Source: Propionibacterium sp. oral taxon 192 str. F0372
Lineage (GTDB): Bacteria; Actinomycetota; Actinomycetes; Propionibacteriales; Propionibacteriaceae
DNA length: 64,000 nucleotides
Reading direction: 5' to 3'
Assembly: GCF_000413315.1 (NCBI RefSeq)
Contig: NZ_KE340297.1
Location: forward strand, 1,314,599 to 1,378,598
Under the pieces are notes generated by a model. That model did not search any database, was not told where the DNA came from, and saw only the letters and a program-made list of their open reading frames with translations. Within the stretch, counting starts at the first letter, position 1; each line of letters starts with the position of its first letter. Below, one piece after another: positions 61,905 through 64,000 of the stretch. The position numbers were made by a program, and so were the translations under genes.

Positions 61905-62417
61905 TCAGAAATTTTCGTCGTCCAGGTTCAGCGAGGGCATGTTCACCGAATCGGCGCGCCCGTCGTCGGGAACTCCCTGAGCCGCATAGACAGCGCGCAG
62001 TGCGGCCTGCAGGAATTGGGAATGGGCTACGGTCGCCCCGGAGATGACATCTACCTTGGTCGGATCCTGCACCTCGGTCAGTTTCGCCGAGTATTGCGGG
62101 TAGGAACGCACCGCGGCCTGGGCCCGTTCGTAGTAGTCGGAATTGGTGCCCGCCCCGGAAGTGCCCATCCCATAGCTCTCGTCTTTGACTGCGCCAGTGG
62201 CTGTGAGGGTCTGGTAGGAGGTGTCGACGATCCGCCCGCCCGCCACGGTGATCTTTACCGTACCGACGGCACCCTGCTCGTCGGGATTCGAAGAACCGGT
62301 GAAGGTGCCGTCCGACAGCGGGGTCGACATATCCACCAAGGCTTGAGAGGAGCAGGCTGCCAGCAGCAGTGCACCCACCGCACCTAGCCCGGTGGCTGCG
62401 AACGCCTTCCTTCTCAT
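61905..62417 (-). CDS. FMN-binding-domain lipoprotein
   Basis: 170 residues. Lipobox LLLAAC (Cys 22). The FMN_bind domain shows 'VKITVAGGRIVDTSYQT', 'YYERAQAAVRSYPQYS' and 'TKVDVISGATVAHSQFLQAAL', with flavinylation site SGAT (126-129) for ApbE. It should carry covalent FMN on the outer face of the membrane and move electrons. Overlaps the ABC gene by ATGA. Confidence 0.9.
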   Translation of the reverse strand: MRRKAFAATGLGAVGALLLAACSSQALVDMSTPLSDGTFTGSSNPDEQGAVGTVKITVAGGRIVDTSYQTLTATGAVKDESYGMGTSGAGTNSDYYERAQAAVRSYPQYSAKLTEVQDPTKVDVISGATVAHSQFLQAALRAVYAAQGVPDDGRADSVNMPSLNLDDENF

Positions 62418-63121
62418 TTCTCCTCCTTGAGCACACTAGACACCTGTGGTGCATCGTTATGGATGATTTCTTCGACGACCTTGCCATGGTCCAGACGGAT
62501 CTCGCGTTGGGCCTTGGCCGCGACGGTGGCGTCGTGGGTCACCACGATCAAGGTGGTGCCCTCATCGTGCAGTTCGCCGAAGATATCCAGCACGATGTGC
62601 TCGTTGTTCGCGTCCAGATTCCCGGTCGGCTCATCGGCGAGCACGATCTTCGGCGAATTGATCAGGGCGCGGGCCACACACACCCGCTGCTGTTCGCCGC
62701 CCGACAGCTGTCTGGGCAGGTGGGTCGCCCGGTCGCCGAGCCCGACTCTTTCTAAGGCATTACGGGCCTCCTGTTCGTCGGGCATCGAGTGGTAATACTG
62801 CGAGACCATCACGTTCTCGATTGCCGTCAGATGAGGGATCAGATGGAACTGCTGGAAGATCAGCCCAATCGTCTCTCGCCTGACCTGTGTGAGGTCGAAG
62901 GAGGAGAACTCCGAGATATCCCGGTTGTCCAGCACCACGGTCCCCGAGGTGGGGTGGTCCATGCAGCCGATGATGTTCATCATCGTCGTCTTGCCGGATC
63001 CCGAGGGCCCGACGATAGACACCCATTCACCGCGGCCAACGGTGAGATCGACCTCGTCGAGAGCGTGCAGGTCGCCGTAGATCTTGGACACCTTCGACAG
63101 TTCAAGCAGTGCGTCATTCAT
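62414..63121 (-). CDS. MacB/LolD-class ABC ATPase
   Basis: 235 residues, preceded by AAGGAG. Walker A 'GPSGSGKTTMMNIIGCMDHP', Q-loop 'LIFQQFHLIPHLTAIENV', signature 'LSGGEQQRVCVARALI', Walker B 'IVLADEPTGNLDA' and H-loop 'VVTHD'. It powers the FtsX-type permease encoded upstream. Part of the operon permease-ATPase-FMN lipoprotein-ApbE. Confidence 0.93.
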   Translation of the reverse strand: MNDALLELSKVSKIYGDLHALDEVDLTVGRGEWVSIVGPSGSGKTTMMNIIGCMDHPTSGTVVLDNRDISEFSSFDLTQVRRETIGLIFQQFHLIPHLTAIENVMVSQYYHSMPDEQEARNALERVGLGDRATHLPRQLSGGEQQRVCVARALINSPKIVLADEPTGNLDANNEHIVLDIFGELHDEGTTLIVVTHDATVAAKAQREIRLDHGKVVEEIIHNDAPQVSSVLKEEK

Positions 63122-63139
63122 GGTGACTCCTTATTCTCC

Positions 63140-64000
63140 TTATTCTCCGCGCAGTACCAGCGCCGGATCGACCTCGACCGCCCGGTGGACCGGGATGAAG
63201 GAGGCAAGAGTGGACACGATCACCGATGCGGCCACGGTGACCAACAAGATCTCTACGTGCAGCATGACGGTGCGGTGGAAGACGTTGAGGGAGATGAGCT
63301 GGGCCAGCCCGTAACCGGCCCCCGCGCCGCCTATGCCGCCGACCATGCCGAGCACCACCGCTTCTCCTAAGAACTCGGTGACGATGGACCGGTTGTCAGC
63401 GCCCAGCGCCTTACGTAACCCGATCTCGGTACGTCTCTCGGTGACTACCGCCATCATCGTCGTGGAAACCCCAATCATGATGAGGGCCAGCACGATGACC
63501 GTGATGATGACCATCAGAGAGCGCAGCATGTTAAGGATGTTTGCATCCGAGTGCGCCAGCCTGGCAACCGGTTGGGCGTGGATCTCCGGATGCCCTGCGT
63601 TGATTTGGTCAGCGAGTTCTTGAAGTTGGTTGCTTTCTGCGGATACCGACAACTCGGCGACGGTGACCACCGGGTTCGTGCCGGTCAGTGAGGTCATGTC
63701 CTTCGTCCACAGATAGACGAAGCCGTCCTCGCTGGAGCCGGTCTCCAGGATGCCGGACACGGTCAGGGTTACCTGGGTGCCTGCGTTGGGAGCTGCGTTG
63801 CCTACCGGCTGGTCGGAGATGACCTTGCCATCGTCGTTCTTCGCTGGGCCGGTGTTTTCCTGCTCCGGGTTGGGTTGACCGGAGTCAGCAGACCCGTGGT
63901 CACTGTGATCGGAGCTGCCGTGGTCACTGTGATCGGAGCTGCCGTGGTCACTGTGATCGGAACTGCCGTGGTCACTGTGATCGGAACTGCCACCGTGATC
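63140..64000 (-). CDS. MacB-like FtsX permease (3' part; gene runs off the window)
   Basis: About 287 C-terminal residues. The last ~135 hold the FtsX bundle: 'MVIITVIVLALIMIGVSTTMMAVVTERRTEIGLRKALGA' (helix plus coupling loop) and two more helices, ending 'VDPALVLRGE'. The part before it is the extracytoplasmic domain and contains four tandem SSDHSDHG-type repeats followed by 'SADSGQPNPEQENTGPAKND'. The MacB family uses such domains to hold or push periplasmic substrates. Acidic and histidine-rich repeats may bind divalent metal. Confidence 0.85.
   Translation of the reverse strand, partial: DHGGSSDHSDHGSSDHSDHGSSDHSDHGSSDHSDHGSADSGQPNPEQENTGPAKNDDGKVISDQPVGNAAPNAGTQVTLTVSGILETGSSEDGFVYLWTKDMTSLTGTNPVVTVAELSVSAESNQLQELADQINAGHPEIHAQPVARLAHSDANILNMLRSLMVIITVIVLALIMIGVSTTMMAVVTERRTEIGLRKALGADNRSIVTEFLGEAVVLGMVGGIGGAGAGYGLAQLISLNVFHRTVMLHVEILLVTVAASVIVSTLASFIPVHRAVEVDPALVLRGE
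63896..64000. repeat. 24-base tandem repeats inside the FtsX permease gene
   Basis: Four full units of 24 bases (63896-63919, 63920-63943, 63944-63967, 63968-63991) and a partial fifth at the window edge, differing at one position (GGAGC or GGAAC). In frame they encode Ser-Asp-His-Ser-Asp-His-Gly-Ser. An in-phase tandem repeat can change copy number by slippage. Confidence 0.95.

Noticed and set aside
63896-64000. CRISPR-like regular repeats
   Set aside because: The 24-base units are head-to-tail without spacers and lie in frame in a permease gene.

Overview
The window is high-GC chromosomal DNA from an actinobacterium, probably a member of the Propionibacteriaceae or a close relative. This rests on gene content (WhiB, the PonA2-type class A PBP block, actinobacterial Tad genes next to a DECH-box helicase, lysine-tailed topoisomerase I, a B12 riboswitch) and on actinobacterial ribosome-binding sites and codon use. 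The genus cannot be fixed from sequence alone. No rRNA, IS element, phage or CRISPR array was seen. Two tRNA genes are present: Pro-CGG on the minus strand and Thr-CGT on the plus strand.

Layout. 0-6.1 kb: metal and nutrient uptake, with a cobalamin riboswitch ahead of a Tat-exported ABC substrate-binding lipoprotein, a COG0523 metallochaperone GTPase with a Zur-box-like operator, a diaminopropionate ammonia-lyase, and a three-gene ABC importer of the COG1101/4120/2984 class. 6.3-10.7 kb: aspartokinase, MurJ flippase and a DUF4272 protein. 10.7-13.2 kb: a decayed patch holding a cytochrome P450 remnant and an acyl-CoA-dehydrogenase-like remnant around an intact winged-helix gene. 13.2-17.2 kb: CcdA plus a DsbA-like thiol oxidoreductase, a PfkB sugar kinase, DUF2625 and PEBP proteins. 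17.3-21.8 kb: an accessory stretch with two full paralogous lipoproteins of an unrecognised family, the tail of a third copy, another small lipoprotein, and between them a frameshifted ArsR gene coupled to a 55-residue histidine-rich protein.

22-38.5 kb is the conserved actinobacterial core: metallophosphoesterase, PonA2-type PBP, WhiB, DUF4177, RidA, NUDIX, Holin-X, HAD, then a Tad/Flp pilus locus (CpaE-like, TadA, TadB, TadC, DUF4244 pilin, two TadE-like proteins) and the divergent Zn-binding helicase. 38.6-43 kb: a hydrolase-like lipoprotein and a PadR-ABC-FtsX operon. 43.2-51.8 kb: topA, a CYTH/CHAD-like gene, tmk, holB, a DoxX-like protein and an exported tripeptidyl aminopeptidase. 52-53.8 kb, next to tRNA-Thr: a decaying low-GC gene group. 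53.8-64 kb: Dps, a flavin amine oxidase, envelope proteins, SixA, a TRM11-like methyltransferase, and an operon joining a MacB-type ABC exporter, an FMN-binding lipoprotein and ApbE.

The points most worth following are: (1) the MacB/FMN-lipoprotein/ApbE operon, whose permease has a tandem Ser-Asp-His repeat in its extracytoplasmic part; (2) the metal-homeostasis signals (B12 riboswitch, two matching Zur-like boxes, COG0523, histidine-rich peptide, broken ArsR); (3) the duplicated lipoprotein family at 17-21 kb.
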